From contig PACL01000052.1 in assembly GCA_002700095.1 (NCBI GenBank), forward strand, positions 1-52,562: DNA of 52,562 bases, read 5' to 3'. Numbering within the stretch: position 1 is the stretch's first letter; every line of letters begins with the position of its first letter. The notes under the pieces were generated by a model. It was given only the letters and a program-made list of their open reading frames with translations, searched no databases and was not told where the DNA came from. Both the position numbers and the translations under genes were made by a program. This stretch comes from Fulvimarina sp. GTDB lineage: Bacteria; Pseudomonadota; Alphaproteobacteria; Rhizobiales; Rhizobiaceae. This document shows, one piece after another, positions 28,998-39,264 of this stretch.

Positions 28998-30890
28998 TCA
29001 GCGGGAGGCGATGTGATCCGGGTGCCGCCGGCGTCCGGCGAAGAGACGGCCGCGCCGTCGCCGCTTCGGGGCGTCGTCGTCGATGATCGCTCCGGTATCG
29101 TCCCCGTCTGGCATCTTCTCCACCGCATGCAGACCGGGGCGCGGCTTGACCAGCGGTTCCGGTGTGACGGCGTGGGTCGTCACCATGTCGTTGCCGGCAT
29201 AGATGCCCTCGGCTTCCTGCAGCTTCAGCCGGGCATTGTCGCGGTTTCGCACGTCCGAGACGATGCGGGAGGCGAGTTCCTCCTCGACGCCAAGGGCGGA
29301 GATCGTCGCGCCGCCGAAGGACAGCGCCGATTCCACCGTCTCGCGGATCTCGTAGTCGACGCCGCGGGCCCGGAGCGACAGGGCATGGGCCCGGTCGTAG
29401 GAGCGCACGAAGAGCCGGACGTTGGGAAACTCCGAACGGATCATGTCGACCACCCGGTCGGTCGTCTCGCGCTTGTTGGTGCAGACGGCGACGAGGCCGG
29501 CCTTGCGGATGCCGGCAGCCTCCAGCACGTCCTTGCGCACGCCGGAGCCGAAATAGATGCGGAAGCCGAAGCGCTCCGCGGTTCGAATGCGGTCGACGGA
29601 GGAATCGAGAATGGTCACGTCGATGCCGCTCGACAGGAGCACCTGGGCGACGATCTGGCCGAAGCGCGAGAAGCCGACCAGCAGCACCTCCGAGCCGGCC
29701 CCGTCGAAGCTCTCCTCCATCTCCTCGGCCTCGTCCGGTCGGTCCATGTGTCGCCCGAGCCAGGTGGAAAGCGGCGTCAGCACCATGGAGAGGGAGACGA
29801 TCGCCACCAGGATGGACGACGTCTCGGCGGAGAAGATCAGTTCCGCCGCCGCTGCGGAGAACAGGACGAAGCCGAACTCGCCGGCCTGGGAGAGCAGCGT
29901 CGCCACTCTCAGCGACAGGCCGTGGGTCTCACCGAACATCCGGCAGAGGCCGTAGATCAGCCCGGCCTTGACCGCCATCATCAAGGGCGCTGCGGCGAGG
30001 ATGATCGGCCAGAACTGCTGCAGTACCGCAAGGTCGATCGACAGGCCGACGCCGATGAAGAACAGGCCGAGGAGCAGGCCGCGAAACGGTTCGATATTGG
30101 CCTCGAGTTCATGGCGGTAGGAGCTGTCGGCGAGGAAGATGCCGGCGATGAAGGCGCCCATCGCCATCGAGAAGCCCGCCGCCTGCATCAGCATGGCCGA
30201 TCCCAGCACCACGAACAGCGCCGCGCCCAGCATTACCTCCCGCGCTCCGGCGGAGGCCATCAGCCGGAACAGCGGGTTGAGGAGGAACCGTCCGGCGAGC
30301 ACCAGGGCCACCACCGCCCCGAGCGAGACGGCGACCTGCAGCGGGTCGATCGTCGTCCCTTCGCTCCCCGGCGAGAGGAACGGCAGGATGGCGAGCAGGG
30401 GCACCACGGCGAGATCCTGGAACAGGAGGATCGAGAACGCCGCCTGGCCATGGCGGGTGTTGGTCTCGCCGGCTTCGTCGAGCAGCTGCATGCCGAAGGC
30501 GGTGGAGGACAAGGCGAGGCCGAAGCCGACCACGACCGCCGGCCCGACGGCGAGGCCGACGAGGAAAAAGCTGGCAACCGCCAGAACAAGGCCGCTGACC
30601 ATGACCTGGGCGAGGCCGATGCCGAAGATCTGCCGCCGAAGCGCCCAGAGCCGGTCGATCCGCAACTCCAGCCCGATGATGAACAGCAGGAAGACGACGC
30701 CGAGTTCACCGATGGAGAGGATTTCCTCGCCGTCGCCGATCAGCCGAAACATCGGCCCCATGACGATGCCGGCGGCCAGATAGCCGAGAACCGTGCCGAG
30801 CCCGATCCGCTTGAACAGCGTGCCGGCGACGATCCCGCCGCCGAGCAGCAGGACGACTTCGAGGAAAATGGCGCTTGATCCGTGTTCCAC
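28998..30890 (-). CDS. CPA2-family monovalent cation:proton antiporter (KefB/KefC type)
   Basis: An inner-membrane K+/H+ antiporter-like protein, 630 aa. About 12 membrane spans cover residues ~5-390 (FLEVVLLLGGGIVAGTLFKR, VLGYLAAGIVMGP, LGVVFLLFIIGLEL, QDLAVVPLLAILPF). A RCK/TrkA-N nucleotide-binding domain follows (EVLLVGFSRFGQIVAQVLLS, ~415 onward), and a basic, Arg-rich C-terminal tail (KRRRRGRLFAGRRRH) ends the protein. It lies on the opposite strand to its neighbours, with no KefF/KefG-type partner in view. Confidence 0.92.
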   Translation of the reverse strand: MEHGSSAIFLEVVLLLGGGIVAGTLFKRIGLGTVLGYLAAGIVMGPMFRLIGDGEEILSIGELGVVFLLFIIGLELRIDRLWALRRQIFGIGLAQVMVSGLVLAVASFFLVGLAVGPAVVVGFGLALSSTAFGMQLLDEAGETNTRHGQAAFSILLFQDLAVVPLLAILPFLSPGSEGTTIDPLQVAVSLGAVVALVLAGRFLLNPLFRLMASAGAREVMLGAALFVVLGSAMLMQAAGFSMAMGAFIAGIFLADSSYRHELEANIEPFRGLLLGLFFIGVGLSIDLAVLQQFWPIILAAAPLMMAVKAGLIYGLCRMFGETHGLSLRVATLLSQAGEFGFVLFSAAAAELIFSAETSSILVAIVSLSMVLTPLSTWLGRHMDRPDEAEEMEESFDGAGSEVLLVGFSRFGQIVAQVLLSSGIDVTILDSSVDRIRTAERFGFRIYFGSGVRKDVLEAAGIRKAGLVAVCTNKRETTDRVVDMIRSEFPNVRLFVRSYDRAHALSLRARGVDYEIRETVESALSFGGATISALGVEEELASRIVSDVRNRDNARLKLQEAEGIYAGNDMVTTHAVTPEPLVKPRPGLHAVEKMPDGDDTGAIIDDDAPKRRRRGRLFAGRRRHPDHIASR

Positions 30891-31061
30891 TTCCGGGCAC
30901 TCGTTCCTATCTCATGGCGGGACGACGATTGTCATGCCGCACGGGCGCGCTCCAGCCAAGCACCGTCATGCATTTCGCGAGATGTGTCACGCCGGCGGTC
31001 GGCTTTCCGTCGGTGCGGCGCAGCATAAAGTGTTTCACCAACCAGACCAGTAGGCGAAGCG

Positions 31062-32402
31062 ATGAACGATGACACGAGGCGGCTGACCGACACTGCCGCA
31101 CGGCTGATCGCGGCGGCGAAGAAGGCCGGGGCCGATGCCGCCGACGCGGCGGTGGTTCGCTCGCTCGGCCGCTCGGTGGATGTGCGGCTCGGCAAGGTCG
31201 AGGATACCGAGAGCTCCGAGAGCGAGGATCTGGCGCTGCGGGTCTTCGTCGGGCAGCGGGTCGCGACGGTCTCCGCCGACGTCCACGCCGACATCGACCG
31301 GCTCGCCGAGCGTGCGGTGGCGATGGCCAAGGTCTCGCCCGAGGATCGCTACGCCTCGCTCGCCGAACGCGAGCGCCTGGCGCCGGACGACGGGCTCGAT
31401 CTCGACCTCTACGACCCGACGACGCTGCCGAGCGAACGGATGGTCGAGGAGGCGCTGTCGCTGGAGGATGCCGCGCGGGCGGTGTCCGGCGTGACGAATT
31501 CCGGCGGCGCCTCGGTTTCGGCCGGGGCGAGCGGTCTCGTGCTGGTGACGTCGGAAGGATTTGTCGGCGAGAAGATGCGATCGGGCTTTTCCCGCTCGGT
31601 CAGCGTGATCGCCGGCGAGGGCACTGCGATGGAACGCGACTATGATTTCGATTCGCGCATCCACTACGGCGATCTCGACGCCCCGGACCGGATCGGCCGC
31701 AGTGCCGGCGAGCGCGTGGTGCGCCGGCTGAATGCCGGCAAGGTCGCGACCGGCAGCTATCCGATCGTCTTCGATCCGCGGGTGGCGCGCGGCCTGATCG
31801 GCAGCCTCGTCGGCGCGATCAACGGCGCGGCCATCGCGCGCAAGACCAGCTTTCTCATGGACAGGATGGGCCAGCCGGTGCTGCCGGTCTCCGTCACCAT
31901 CCTCGACGAGCCACTCCTGACGCGGCGGGCGGGATCGCGCCCCTTTGATGGCGAGGGCGTGCGCGGCGAGACCATGGCGCTGGTCGAGGACGGCATCCTG
32001 AAGAACTGGATCCTCGACACGGCGACGGCGAAGGAGCTCGGCCTGACCACCAACGGCCGCGCGGCGCGCTCTTCCGGCGGAGTCTCCCCGTCCTCCACCA
32101 ACGTCTCCGTCAGCCCTGGCGCGGTGACACCGGAGGAACTGATCGCGGAGATCGGCAACGGCATCTACGTCCACGAGCTGATCGGGCAGGGCACCAACCT
32201 CGTCACCGGCGACTACAGCCGCGGCGCCACCGGCTACATGATCGAGAATGGCAGGCTGACGCGGCCGGTGTCGGAATTCACCATCGCCGGCAATCTGAGG
32301 GAGATGCTGCTCGGCCTGACCCTCGCCAACGATCTCGACACCCGGTTCTCCCTCGTCGCTCCGACCATGCGCGTCGAACGCATGACCGTTGCGGGGCACT
32401 GA
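31062..32402 (+). CDS. pmbA: TldD/PmbA family protein (PmbA/TldE type)
   Basis: A 446-aa member of the TldD/TldE system, a heterodimeric metalloprotease that digests unfolded peptides and matures microcins. The conserved family blocks are present (SSESEDLALRVFVGQRVATV, KVATGSYPIVFDPRVARGL, GTNLVTGDYSRGATGYMIENG). The HExxxH zinc motif of TldD is absent, so this is the non-catalytic PmbA/TldE partner. TldD is not in the window. The gene opens the conserved block that leads to waaA and lpxK. Confidence 0.9.
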   Translation: MNDDTRRLTDTAARLIAAAKKAGADAADAAVVRSLGRSVDVRLGKVEDTESSESEDLALRVFVGQRVATVSADVHADIDRLAERAVAMAKVSPEDRYASLAERERLAPDDGLDLDLYDPTTLPSERMVEEALSLEDAARAVSGVTNSGGASVSAGASGLVLVTSEGFVGEKMRSGFSRSVSVIAGEGTAMERDYDFDSRIHYGDLDAPDRIGRSAGERVVRRLNAGKVATGSYPIVFDPRVARGLIGSLVGAINGAAIARKTSFLMDRMGQPVLPVSVTILDEPLLTRRAGSRPFDGEGVRGETMALVEDGILKNWILDTATAKELGLTTNGRAARSSGGVSPSSTNVSVSPGAVTPEELIAEIGNGIYVHELIGQGTNLVTGDYSRGATGYMIENGRLTRPVSEFTIAGNLREMLLGLTLANDLDTRFSLVAPTMRVERMTVAGH

Positions 32403-32403
32403 C

Positions 32404-33204
32404 TTGGAAGCCGCCGCGAGCCTCTCCGACGATCTGGACCTGCTGCTCGATGCCGCCGAGCGGGCCGGCGAGATCGCCATGGGCTATTTCCGGCGCGATC
32501 CGCAGGTCTGGTACAAGCAGGGCAACAGCCCCGTCAGCGAAGCCGATTTCGCCGCCGACCGCTGCCTGAAGGACGTGCTCCACGGCGCCCGGCCGGACTA
32601 TGGCTGGGTGTCGGAGGAGATGGATGCCTCCCAGCATACGGAGGGGCCCCGGCATCGGACCTTCGTCGTCGACCCGATCGACGGCACCCGGGCGTTCCTG
32701 CGCGGCGAGGACGTGTGGTGCGTCTCGGTGGCAGTGCTGGAGGCGGGAATTCCCGTGGCCGGCGTCGTGAATGTGCCGGCGCGGGGCGAGGTCTTCCGGG
32801 CCACGGCCGGAGGCGAGGCGCTTCTCAACGGGGCGCCCTGCCGGGTGAGCGAGCCGGGAAAGGGTGAGCCCATGCGACTGTCGCTACCCGAAACGATCGC
32901 CAGGAAGATCGCCGCGGACGACCGTCCGATGGTGACGGCGCTGCCGGCTGTGCCCTCGCTCGCCTACCGCCTGGCCCTCGTCGCCAGCGGACGTCTCGAC
33001 GGAACCTTCGTTCGTCCGCGGGCGAACGACTGGGACGTCGCCGCGGCCGACCTCATCCTGGAGCGGGCCGGCGGCTTGTTCTCGGATGTCGGCGGCCGGC
33101 GCTGGCGCTACGCCGAGGATGTGGCCTCCCATGGTATCATGGTGGCGGGCCCCCTTGGCTTGTCGCAGCGTCTGCGCGATATCGCGGGAGCAATCGTTCC
33201 GTGA
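32404..33204 (+). CDS. Inositol monophosphatase family / 3'(2'),5'-bisphosphate nucleotidase (CysQ-like)
   Basis: A Li-sensitive, Mg-dependent phosphatase of 266 aa. The metal site is formed by E in WVSEEMD, DPIDGTRAFLRG and the C-terminal WDVAAADLILERAGG. In this syntenic position rhizobial homologues are called CysQ or inositol monophosphatase; the substrate cannot be settled from sequence. The start is a TTG: 32404 (LEAAASLSDD) or 32389. It begins immediately after, or overlaps, the pmbA stop, so the two are probably cotranscribed. Confidence 0.85.
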   Translation: MEAAASLSDDLDLLLDAAERAGEIAMGYFRRDPQVWYKQGNSPVSEADFAADRCLKDVLHGARPDYGWVSEEMDASQHTEGPRHRTFVVDPIDGTRAFLRGEDVWCVSVAVLEAGIPVAGVVNVPARGEVFRATAGGEALLNGAPCRVSEPGKGEPMRLSLPETIARKIAADDRPMVTALPAVPSLAYRLALVASGRLDGTFVRPRANDWDVAAADLILERAGGLFSDVGGRRWRYAEDVASHGIMVAGPLGLSQRLRDIAGAIVP

Positions 33205-33289
33205 GACGAAGAGGCGATTCCCCTTCGCCGCACGGGCGGCCCGGGCGCGCGAGCGTCCTTCATCACGTCGCAAGACAGGACTAGAGGCC

Positions 33290-33520
33290 ATGGCGGAACA
33301 AACACCCAAGCAGCTCCTACATCTGGTTTTCGGCGGCGAGCTGTCCGATCTCTCGAACGTCCAGTTCAAGGACCTCGAAAGCCTTGATGTCGTCGGAATT
33401 TTCCCCGATTACGCCTCGGCGCTCGCCGCCTGGCGGGGGAAGGCGCAGCAGACGGTCGACAACGCCGCGATGCGCTATTTCATCGTGCACATGCACAGGC
33501 TGCTCGACCCGCAGACGTGA
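33290..33520 (+). CDS. DUF4170 small protein
   Basis: A 76-aa cytosolic protein of unknown function. It matches the short, strongly conserved alphaproteobacterial DUF4170 family (LLHLVFGGELSDLSNVQFKD, LDVVGIFPDYASALAAWRGK). It is always found beside lipid A genes such as waaA and lpxK in relatives, so an envelope role is plausible but inferred. A near-coding overlap links it to the acyltransferase gene that follows. Confidence 0.88.
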   Translation: MAEQTPKQLLHLVFGGELSDLSNVQFKDLESLDVVGIFPDYASALAAWRGKAQQTVDNAAMRYFIVHMHRLLDPQT

Positions 33521-33540
33521 ATGAACGTGAAGGGATCGAC

Positions 33541-34350
33541 GTGTCGCGTACCATGTCGGATGACGAGTATCCCGCACCGGGCGACGCCCGCAGATCCGAC
33601 ATCGGCCGAAACCTCCGGTCGTCGAATCCGCGCCGCGGGAAGCTGAGCGTCTGGCGGCGCTTCGGGCGGTCGCCGGTCGTCGTGACTGCAATCGGCCGGG
33701 TGGTCTACGGGCTCCTGCGCTTCGTCCATGCGACCCAGAAGCCGGTGGCCGGCTCGGCGGATTTTTCAAGGATCCTGCATGACCGGCACCCGGCGATCGT
33801 CGGCCTCTGGCATGGCCAGCATCTGCTCGCGCCGTTCTTCCGGCCCCGCGACCTGCCCTATGCGGCGCTCCTGTCGCGCAACGCCGACGCGGAGATCAAC
33901 GCCCGGGTCGTCGAGGCCTTCGGCATCGCGACGGTGCGCGGTTCCGGCGGGCGGGGCGTCGACAAGCGGACCAAGAAGAAGGGCGGTGCGCGGGCCCTCG
34001 TCGCCATGCGCCGGTTGCTCGCGGCGGGAAGCGGCATCTGCATGATCGCCGACGTGCCGAAGGGCACGGCGCGGCAGGCCGGCCTCGGCATCGTCACGCT
34101 GGCGAAGATCTCCGGACGCCCGATTGTCCCGGCCGCGGCCGCGACGAGCCGGCATCACGTGGTCGAGGGTGCCTGGGACAAGACGCGCATCCCGCTTCCC
34201 TTCGGGCGGATCGCCGTGGTGATGGGCGAGGCGATCACCGTTCCGGCCGATGCCGACGACGTGCTGCTCGAAGCCAAGCGCCGCGAGGTGACGCTGGCGA
34301 TCGAGGCGGCCAACCAGGCCGCCGAGCGCCTCGTCGGGAGCCCGTCGTGA
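33541..34350 (+). CDS. Lysophospholipid/lipid A acyltransferase-like protein (DUF374)
   Basis: A 269-aa protein resembling LpxL-type acyltransferases. A DUF374 core carries GLWHGQHLLAPFF (the HX-type catalytic His), RGSGGRGVDKRTKKKGGARA, and ICMIADVPKGTARQAGLGIV. It adjoins waaA and lpxK, so it probably acts in lipid A or phospholipid assembly; the exact acyl acceptor is unknown. The GTG start at 33541 has an AAGGGA site; GTG 33517 is an alternative. It overlaps waaA by 4 nt. Confidence 0.85.
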   Translation: MSRTMSDDEYPAPGDARRSDIGRNLRSSNPRRGKLSVWRRFGRSPVVVTAIGRVVYGLLRFVHATQKPVAGSADFSRILHDRHPAIVGLWHGQHLLAPFFRPRDLPYAALLSRNADAEINARVVEAFGIATVRGSGGRGVDKRTKKKGGARALVAMRRLLAAGSGICMIADVPKGTARQAGLGIVTLAKISGRPIVPAAAATSRHHVVEGAWDKTRIPLPFGRIAVVMGEAITVPADADDVLLEAKRREVTLAIEAANQAAERLVGSPS

Positions 34351-35693
34351 GCGATCCGATGACCCGCACGGCCTTCGCGGCGTACCGGCTCGCGGGGCTC
34401 CTCGCCTATCCGTTCCTGCGTCCCTATGTCGGCTGGCGGGCCAGCCGCGGCAAGGAGGACCGACGGCGGCTGAAGGAGCGCTACGGCGTCGCCGGTCGCG
34501 AGCGACCTGCAGGCGTGCCGCTGGTCTGGGTTCATGCGGCGAGCGTCGGCGAGAGCCTCGCCGTCATGCCGATGGTGCGGAGCATCGCGGCCGACGGGGT
34601 CTCGGTGGTGATGACGACCGGCACCATGACCTCGGCCAAGCTCGTCGAGGAGCGGCTGTCCGACTGCGTCATCCACCAGTACGTGCCGCTGGACGTCCGG
34701 CCGGCGGTGCGGCGGTTCCTCGATCACTGGCGTCCCGATCTCGCCCTCGTCGCCGAGAGCGAGATCTGGCCGCTGACGATCCATGAGCTGGCGGCGCGGC
34801 GAATTCCGCAGATCCGCATCAATGCGCGCCTGTCCGACCGCTCGTTCCAGCGCTGGAAGGGCCGGCCCCGGCTTGCCGAGGCGCTGTTCGAAACCTTCGC
34901 CCATGTCGTCGCCCAATCGGATGTCGACGGCGAGCGGTTCCGCCTGCTCGGGGCACCGGCGGTGACGGTGGCGGGCAATCTGAAGGCCGACGCCGAGCCG
35001 CTGCCCGTGGACGCCGATGCGCTCGACGCCTTCGCGGCGGCGCTCGGCGCGCGTCCGCGCTTTGCGGCGATCTCGACCCATCTCGGCGAGGAGGAGATCG
35101 TCGCCGAGGTGCATGGGCGGCTCAGGGCGCGGCACGAAGGGCTGGTGACGATCCTGGTGCCGCGCCACGCCGACCGCGGCGCGGCGATCGCCAAGGCGCT
35201 GGTTGCAAAGGGACTCATCGTCCGGCGGCGCAGCCTCGGCGAAATGCCGGAGCCCGGCACCGACATCTTCCTGGGCGACACGATGGGCGAGCTCGGCATC
35301 TATCTCCGGCTGACCGACATCGCCTTCGTCGGCAAGTCGATCACCGGGCAGGGGGGGCAGAACCCGCTCGAGGCGGCGATGCTGGGCACCGGCATCCTGA
35401 CCGGCCGCTACGTCCAGAACTTCCGCGACACCTATCAGCGGCTCCTGAAGAATGGCGGCGCCCGGATCGTGCGCGACGCGGATGGCCTTGCCGCACAGGT
35501 CGACGGGCTTCTCCTCGACCCGATCCAGCGGATGGCGATGTCGCGGGGGGCGCTGAAGTCGGTCGACGAGATGCGCGGCGCGCTGGAGCGCACGCAGGTC
35601 GCCCTCGAACCCTTCCTGCATCCCCTGCGCCTGTCGCTCAGCCTCGAACGCGGCGGCCGTCCCGGCCAGGGCCGCGCCGGCAACGAGCGATGA
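34347..35693 (+). CDS. waaA: 3-deoxy-D-manno-octulosonic acid transferase WaaA (KdtA)
   Basis: Adds Kdo residues to lipid IVA, the first step of LPS core assembly, at the inner membrane. The 448 aa show an N-terminal anchor (AYRLAGLLAYPFLRPYVG), WVHAASVGESLAVMPMV (active-site Glu in GES), DLALVAESEIWPL, the C-terminal nucleotide domain with ISTHLGEEEIVAEVH, and the GQNPLEAAMLGTGILTGRYVQNF motif. The GTG start overlaps the previous stop (GTGA); ATG 34359 is possible. Confidence 0.94.
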   Translation: MSDPMTRTAFAAYRLAGLLAYPFLRPYVGWRASRGKEDRRRLKERYGVAGRERPAGVPLVWVHAASVGESLAVMPMVRSIAADGVSVVMTTGTMTSAKLVEERLSDCVIHQYVPLDVRPAVRRFLDHWRPDLALVAESEIWPLTIHELAARRIPQIRINARLSDRSFQRWKGRPRLAEALFETFAHVVAQSDVDGERFRLLGAPAVTVAGNLKADAEPLPVDADALDAFAAALGARPRFAAISTHLGEEEIVAEVHGRLRARHEGLVTILVPRHADRGAAIAKALVAKGLIVRRRSLGEMPEPGTDIFLGDTMGELGIYLRLTDIAFVGKSITGQGGQNPLEAAMLGTGILTGRYVQNFRDTYQRLLKNGGARIVRDADGLAAQVDGLLLDPIQRMAMSRGALKSVDEMRGALERTQVALEPFLHPLRLSLSLERGGRPGQGRAGNER

Positions 35694-35703
35694 GGGATCG
35701 CTG

Positions 35704-36783
35704 ATGGCGGGGCGAGCGCCGTCCTTCTGGTGGCAGCCGCGCTCGACGAGATCGCGGCTGCTCGAGCCGCTCGCCATGGCCTATGGAGCCGCCGCGCGCC
35801 GCAACCTCCTCCATGGCGAGCGCGCAGCCTTCGACGTGCCGGTGCTGTGCATCGGCAACTTCACCGCGGGCGGCGGCGGCAAGACGCCGACGGCGCTGGC
35901 GCTCGGCCTAGCGGCGCTGGCGCTCGGCCGGCGGCCGGGCTACGTCTCGCGCGGGCACGGGCGACGGCGGGGCGACCCGGCGATCGTCGAACCCGATCGC
36001 CACACCGTCCGCGAGGTCGGCGACGAGCCGCTGCTGCTTGCCAGGGTCGCGCCGACGGCGGTGGCGGCGAACCGGGCGGCGGCGCTGCGGCTGCTCCTCG
36101 ACCAGCGGGACGTCGACTTCGTCATCATGGACGACGGCTTCCAGAGCCAGCGGCTGCTCATCGACTATGCCCTGATCGCGCTCGATACCAGGCGAGGCAT
36201 CGGCAACGGGCATGTCATTCCGGCCGGCCCGCTGCGGGCGCCGCTGATCGACCAGGTCCGCGCGGCCGACGCGCTGCTCGTCATCGGTGCGGGCGCGGGC
36301 CCGGACGCGGGCCAGGGTGACGGCCGGATTGACGGTCATATCGAGGAACCGGGAGGCCCGGTCCGGATGATGGCGCGCGCGGGGCGGGCGATCCACGCGG
36401 CGCGGCTGGTGCCGAAATCGCGCCAGATCCTCTTCGGCGAACGGCTCCTCGCCTTTGCCGGCATCGCCGATCCGAACAAGTTCTACGCGTCGCTGGAAGA
36501 GCTGGGGGCGGAGGTCGCGGTGCGGCGGGACTTTCCCGACCATCACGTCTTCAGCGACGACGAGATCTACGACCTCACCGAGACCGCGGCGAAGGAGACG
36601 CTCATCCTCGCCACCACCGCCAAGGACGCGGTGCGGCTGGCGACTGGCAGCGAGGCGGCGCGGGAATTTGCCCGGAACTGCGCCGTCCTCGACGTCGCGT
36701 TGGAGTTCGCCTCGCCGTTTCTTGGCCAGCGGATCGTCATGGAAACTCTCGCCGCCTTCGAGCGGCGGCGCTGGAGGCGCTGA
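35704..36783 (+). CDS. lpxK: Tetraacyldisaccharide 4'-kinase LpxK
   Basis: Phosphorylates the 4' position of the lipid A disaccharide to make lipid IVA, the WaaA acceptor. The 359 aa have an N-terminal membrane-associated segment and the P-loop CIGNFTAGGGGKTPTAL, then VSRGHGRR, DFVIMDDGFQSQRL and PAGPLRAPL. The next gene encodes DUF2093, on the opposite strand, then mutL. Confidence 0.95.
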   Translation: MAGRAPSFWWQPRSTRSRLLEPLAMAYGAAARRNLLHGERAAFDVPVLCIGNFTAGGGGKTPTALALGLAALALGRRPGYVSRGHGRRRGDPAIVEPDRHTVREVGDEPLLLARVAPTAVAANRAAALRLLLDQRDVDFVIMDDGFQSQRLLIDYALIALDTRRGIGNGHVIPAGPLRAPLIDQVRAADALLVIGAGAGPDAGQGDGRIDGHIEEPGGPVRMMARAGRAIHAARLVPKSRQILFGERLLAFAGIADPNKFYASLEELGAEVAVRRDFPDHHVFSDDEIYDLTETAAKETLILATTAKDAVRLATGSEAAREFARNCAVLDVALEFASPFLGQRIVMETLAAFERRRWRR

Positions 36784-36805
36784 GGCCCCGGGCCGGCGCC
36801 CGATG

Positions 36806-37015
36806 TCAGGCGCCGGGCGTCTCGCTCTCGCGCCGGAAGGAGGCGGCGGCGTCGGCATAGGCTTCCTGGCGCTCGACGCTCCAGTATTTCAGAAGTTCCA
36901 GCGGGATCGCCTCGCCGGTGACGGCGCAGCGCACATAGGATCCGGGTCGGATGACCTGGAAATCCGGGGTGCCGTAGCGCAGCTTCGCCTCGCCGGAATT
37001 CTCGAAACGGTTCAT
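36806..37015 (-). CDS. DUF2093 small protein
   Basis: A 69-aa protein (MNRFENSGEAKLRYGTPDFQ) of unknown function. It matches the alphaproteobacterial DUF2093 family, with DFQVIRPGSYVRCAVTGEAI and a short C-terminal helix (YWSVERQEAYADAAASF). It is encoded between lpxK and mutL as in other Hyphomicrobiales. It could be a zinc-less cousin of small ribbon proteins; only one Cys is present. Confidence 0.88.
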   Translation of the reverse strand: MNRFENSGEAKLRYGTPDFQVIRPGSYVRCAVTGEAIPLELLKYWSVERQEAYADAAASFRRESETPGA

Positions 37016-37145
37016 GGGCGTCCTCGGATCGCGTCTGCAGGAGCTTCGGCCTCGCCCGCATCGGGCGAGGGATCGTCGATTTTCCAGCGCAACTACGCCC
37101 TTCGCGCGCCGAAATCAAACCGGAGGAGGTCTACCGGGCGATCGC

Positions 37146-39029
37146 TCACCTGCGGCCGAACAGCTTCTCGATGTCGGCGAGGCCGAGTTCGATGAAGGTG
37201 GGGCGGCCGTGGTTGCACTGGCTGGCCGAGGGCGTCTTCTCCATCTGGCGCAGCAGGGCGTTCATCTCGTCGAGCTTGAGGATGCGGCCGGAGCGCACCG
37301 AGCCGTGGCAGGCGATGGTCGCCGCGACTTGGTCGATGCGGCTCAGCACCGTGTCCCTGGTGCCGAATTCTGCGAGTTCGTCGGCGAGATCGCGCACCAG
37401 CCGGGTGGTGTCGGCCTGGCCGAGGATCGCCGGCGTCTCGCGGACGGCGATGGCGGCCGGGCCGAAGCGTTCGAGGCGCAGGCCGAGGGCGGCGAGATCC
37501 TCGGCATTGTCGCAGAGCCGGTCGCAGTCGTCGGCGGGCAGATCGACGATCTCGGGGATCAGCAGCATCTGCGAGGCGAGGGCCCTGCCGTGGATCGCCG
37601 CCTTCAGCGCCTCGTAGACCAGCCGCTCATGGGCGGCATGCTGGTCGACGATGACGAGGCCGGCGGGGGTCTCGGCGACGATGTAATTGCCGTGGAGCTG
37701 CGCCCTTGCGGCGCCGAGCGGGAAGTCGTCAGTGGTGGGGCAATCCGGATTGTGCGGCGCGGGGGCTGCGGCCGCGTCATCGGTTGTCCCATGTTCCGCC
37801 AGTCCGGCGAAGGCGGCGGCCTCCTGCCGTGGCGCGGCCGGCGGCGCTTCGAAGACCGGAGTGCCGGCGTCGCCGGTCCCGGCGAACGGCCGGAACGGCG
37901 AGGCACCGGGGTCATAGGGTGTCTGGCGCGGCGCCGCGAAGCCGCCGGGGGCAAAGCCGTCGAAGCGCCGGGGCGCGGGCGTGACGGCATCGGCCTTCGC
38001 CCGCATCCGCGCGAGGATCCCGGCCGTGCCCTCCGAGGACGATCTGAGGCCACTGTCGGCAAAGGCCTGCCGCAGCGCGCCGACGATCAGGCCGCGCACG
38101 AGGCCCGGGTCGCGGAAGCGCACGTCTGCCTTGGCCGGGTGGACGTTGACGTCGACATCGGCGGGATCGAGGGTGAGGAAGAGGACCGCGACCGGATGGC
38201 GGTCCTTCGCCATGACATCGGCATAGCCGCCGCGCAGGGCTGAGACGAGCATCTTGTCGCGCACCGGCCGGCCATTGACGAAGAGGAACTGCTGGAGGGA
38301 ATTGCCCCTCGAAAAGGTCGGCAGCCCAGCAAAGCCGGAAAGCCGGATCCCTTCGCGCTCGGCGTCGATGGCCACGGCATTGTCCGCGAGCTCCTCGCCG
38401 AGGACCTGGGCGATCCGCTCGCCCATGTTACGGGCGGCATCGAAGACGGTGGTCGTGCGGTCCGGCCCGGAAATCTCGAAGCGGATCTCGGGCTCGGCGA
38501 GGGCCAGCCGCCGGACGACGTCGGTGATCGCCGAGGATTCGGCCCGGTCGCTCTTCAGGAACTTCAGCCGCGCCGGCACCCGCTGAAAGAGGTCGCGCAC
38601 CTCGACGACGGTGCCGCGCGACAGGGCCGTCGGCCGCGGGCCGTCGCAATGGCTGTGGTCAACGACGATTTCGTATGCCTCGCCGGCTCCTCTGGCGCGC
38701 GAGCGCAGCGACAGCCGGGCGATGGATCCGATGGAGGGCAGCGCCTCGCCGCGAAAGCCCAGCGTCGCGATCTCGTCGAGGCCGCCGGCGAGCTTGGAGG
38801 TGCAGTGGCGGCGGACGGCGAGCGCCAGTTCGATCTCGGGGATGCCGCAGCCGTCGTCGGTGACCCGCAGCAGCGTCTTGCCGCCGCTGGCGGTGGCGAT
38901 CTCGATCCGGCTCGCACCGGCGTCGATGGCGTTCTCGACCAGTTCCTTGACGACGCTCGCCGGTCGCTCGACCACCTCGCCGGCGGCGATCTGGTCGATC
39001 AGATGCTCGTCGAGCTGAACGATGGGCAA
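37146..39029 (-). CDS. mutL: DNA mismatch repair endonuclease MutL
   Basis: Mismatch repair coordinator, 627 aa. The N-terminal GHKL ATPase is intact ([51 protein letters not shown]). A low-complexity linker spans ~340-430. The C-terminal dimerisation domain keeps the endonuclease motif DQHAAHERL, and CNHGRPT near the end supplies further metal ligands, so this is a nicking-type MutL as expected where MutH is absent. Confidence 0.96.
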   Translation of the reverse strand: MPIVQLDEHLIDQIAAGEVVERPASVVKELVENAIDAGASRIEIATASGGKTLLRVTDDGCGIPEIELALAVRRHCTSKLAGGLDEIATLGFRGEALPSIGSIARLSLRSRARGAGEAYEIVVDHSHCDGPRPTALSRGTVVEVRDLFQRVPARLKFLKSDRAESSAITDVVRRLALAEPEIRFEISGPDRTTTVFDAARNMGERIAQVLGEELADNAVAIDAEREGIRLSGFAGLPTFSRGNSLQQFLFVNGRPVRDKMLVSALRGGYADVMAKDRHPVAVLFLTLDPADVDVNVHPAKADVRFRDPGLVRGLIVGALRQAFADSGLRSSSEGTAGILARMRAKADAVTPAPRRFDGFAPGGFAAPRQTPYDPGASPFRPFAGTGDAGTPVFEAPPAAPRQEAAAFAGLAEHGTTDDAAAAPAPHNPDCPTTDDFPLGAARAQLHGNYIVAETPAGLVIVDQHAAHERLVYEALKAAIHGRALASQMLLIPEIVDLPADDCDRLCDNAEDLAALGLRLERFGPAAIAVRETPAILGQADTTRLVRDLADELAEFGTRDTVLSRIDQVAATIACHGSVRSGRILKLDEMNALLRQMEKTPSASQCNHGRPTFIELGLADIEKLFGRR

Positions 39030-39264
39030 GACAGGCTCTCCGATGCGCGCGAGGGTGCGGTCACCACCGTCCTTCTAAGCAACCCGGCGGCGACCGGCAA
39101 ATCGCAAGGCGCTCAAGTCTCGGGCCGAGCGTCGGTTTTCCACCAGCGAAGTCGTCTGACCGCCAATGCGCCCGCGGCCGATGCGAGGCCGTTCGCCAGA
39201 ATTGTCTCGCGCGGTCTTGCAACTTCAGGCTAATATTGACGTAAGGAGAGATGACGGAGGGCGA

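Noticed and set aside
28986..30878. 630-codon frame opposite the Kef-type antiporter
   Set aside because: Composition is Gln/Glu/Asp/Arg-rich shadow of the membrane protein; no start site or motif.
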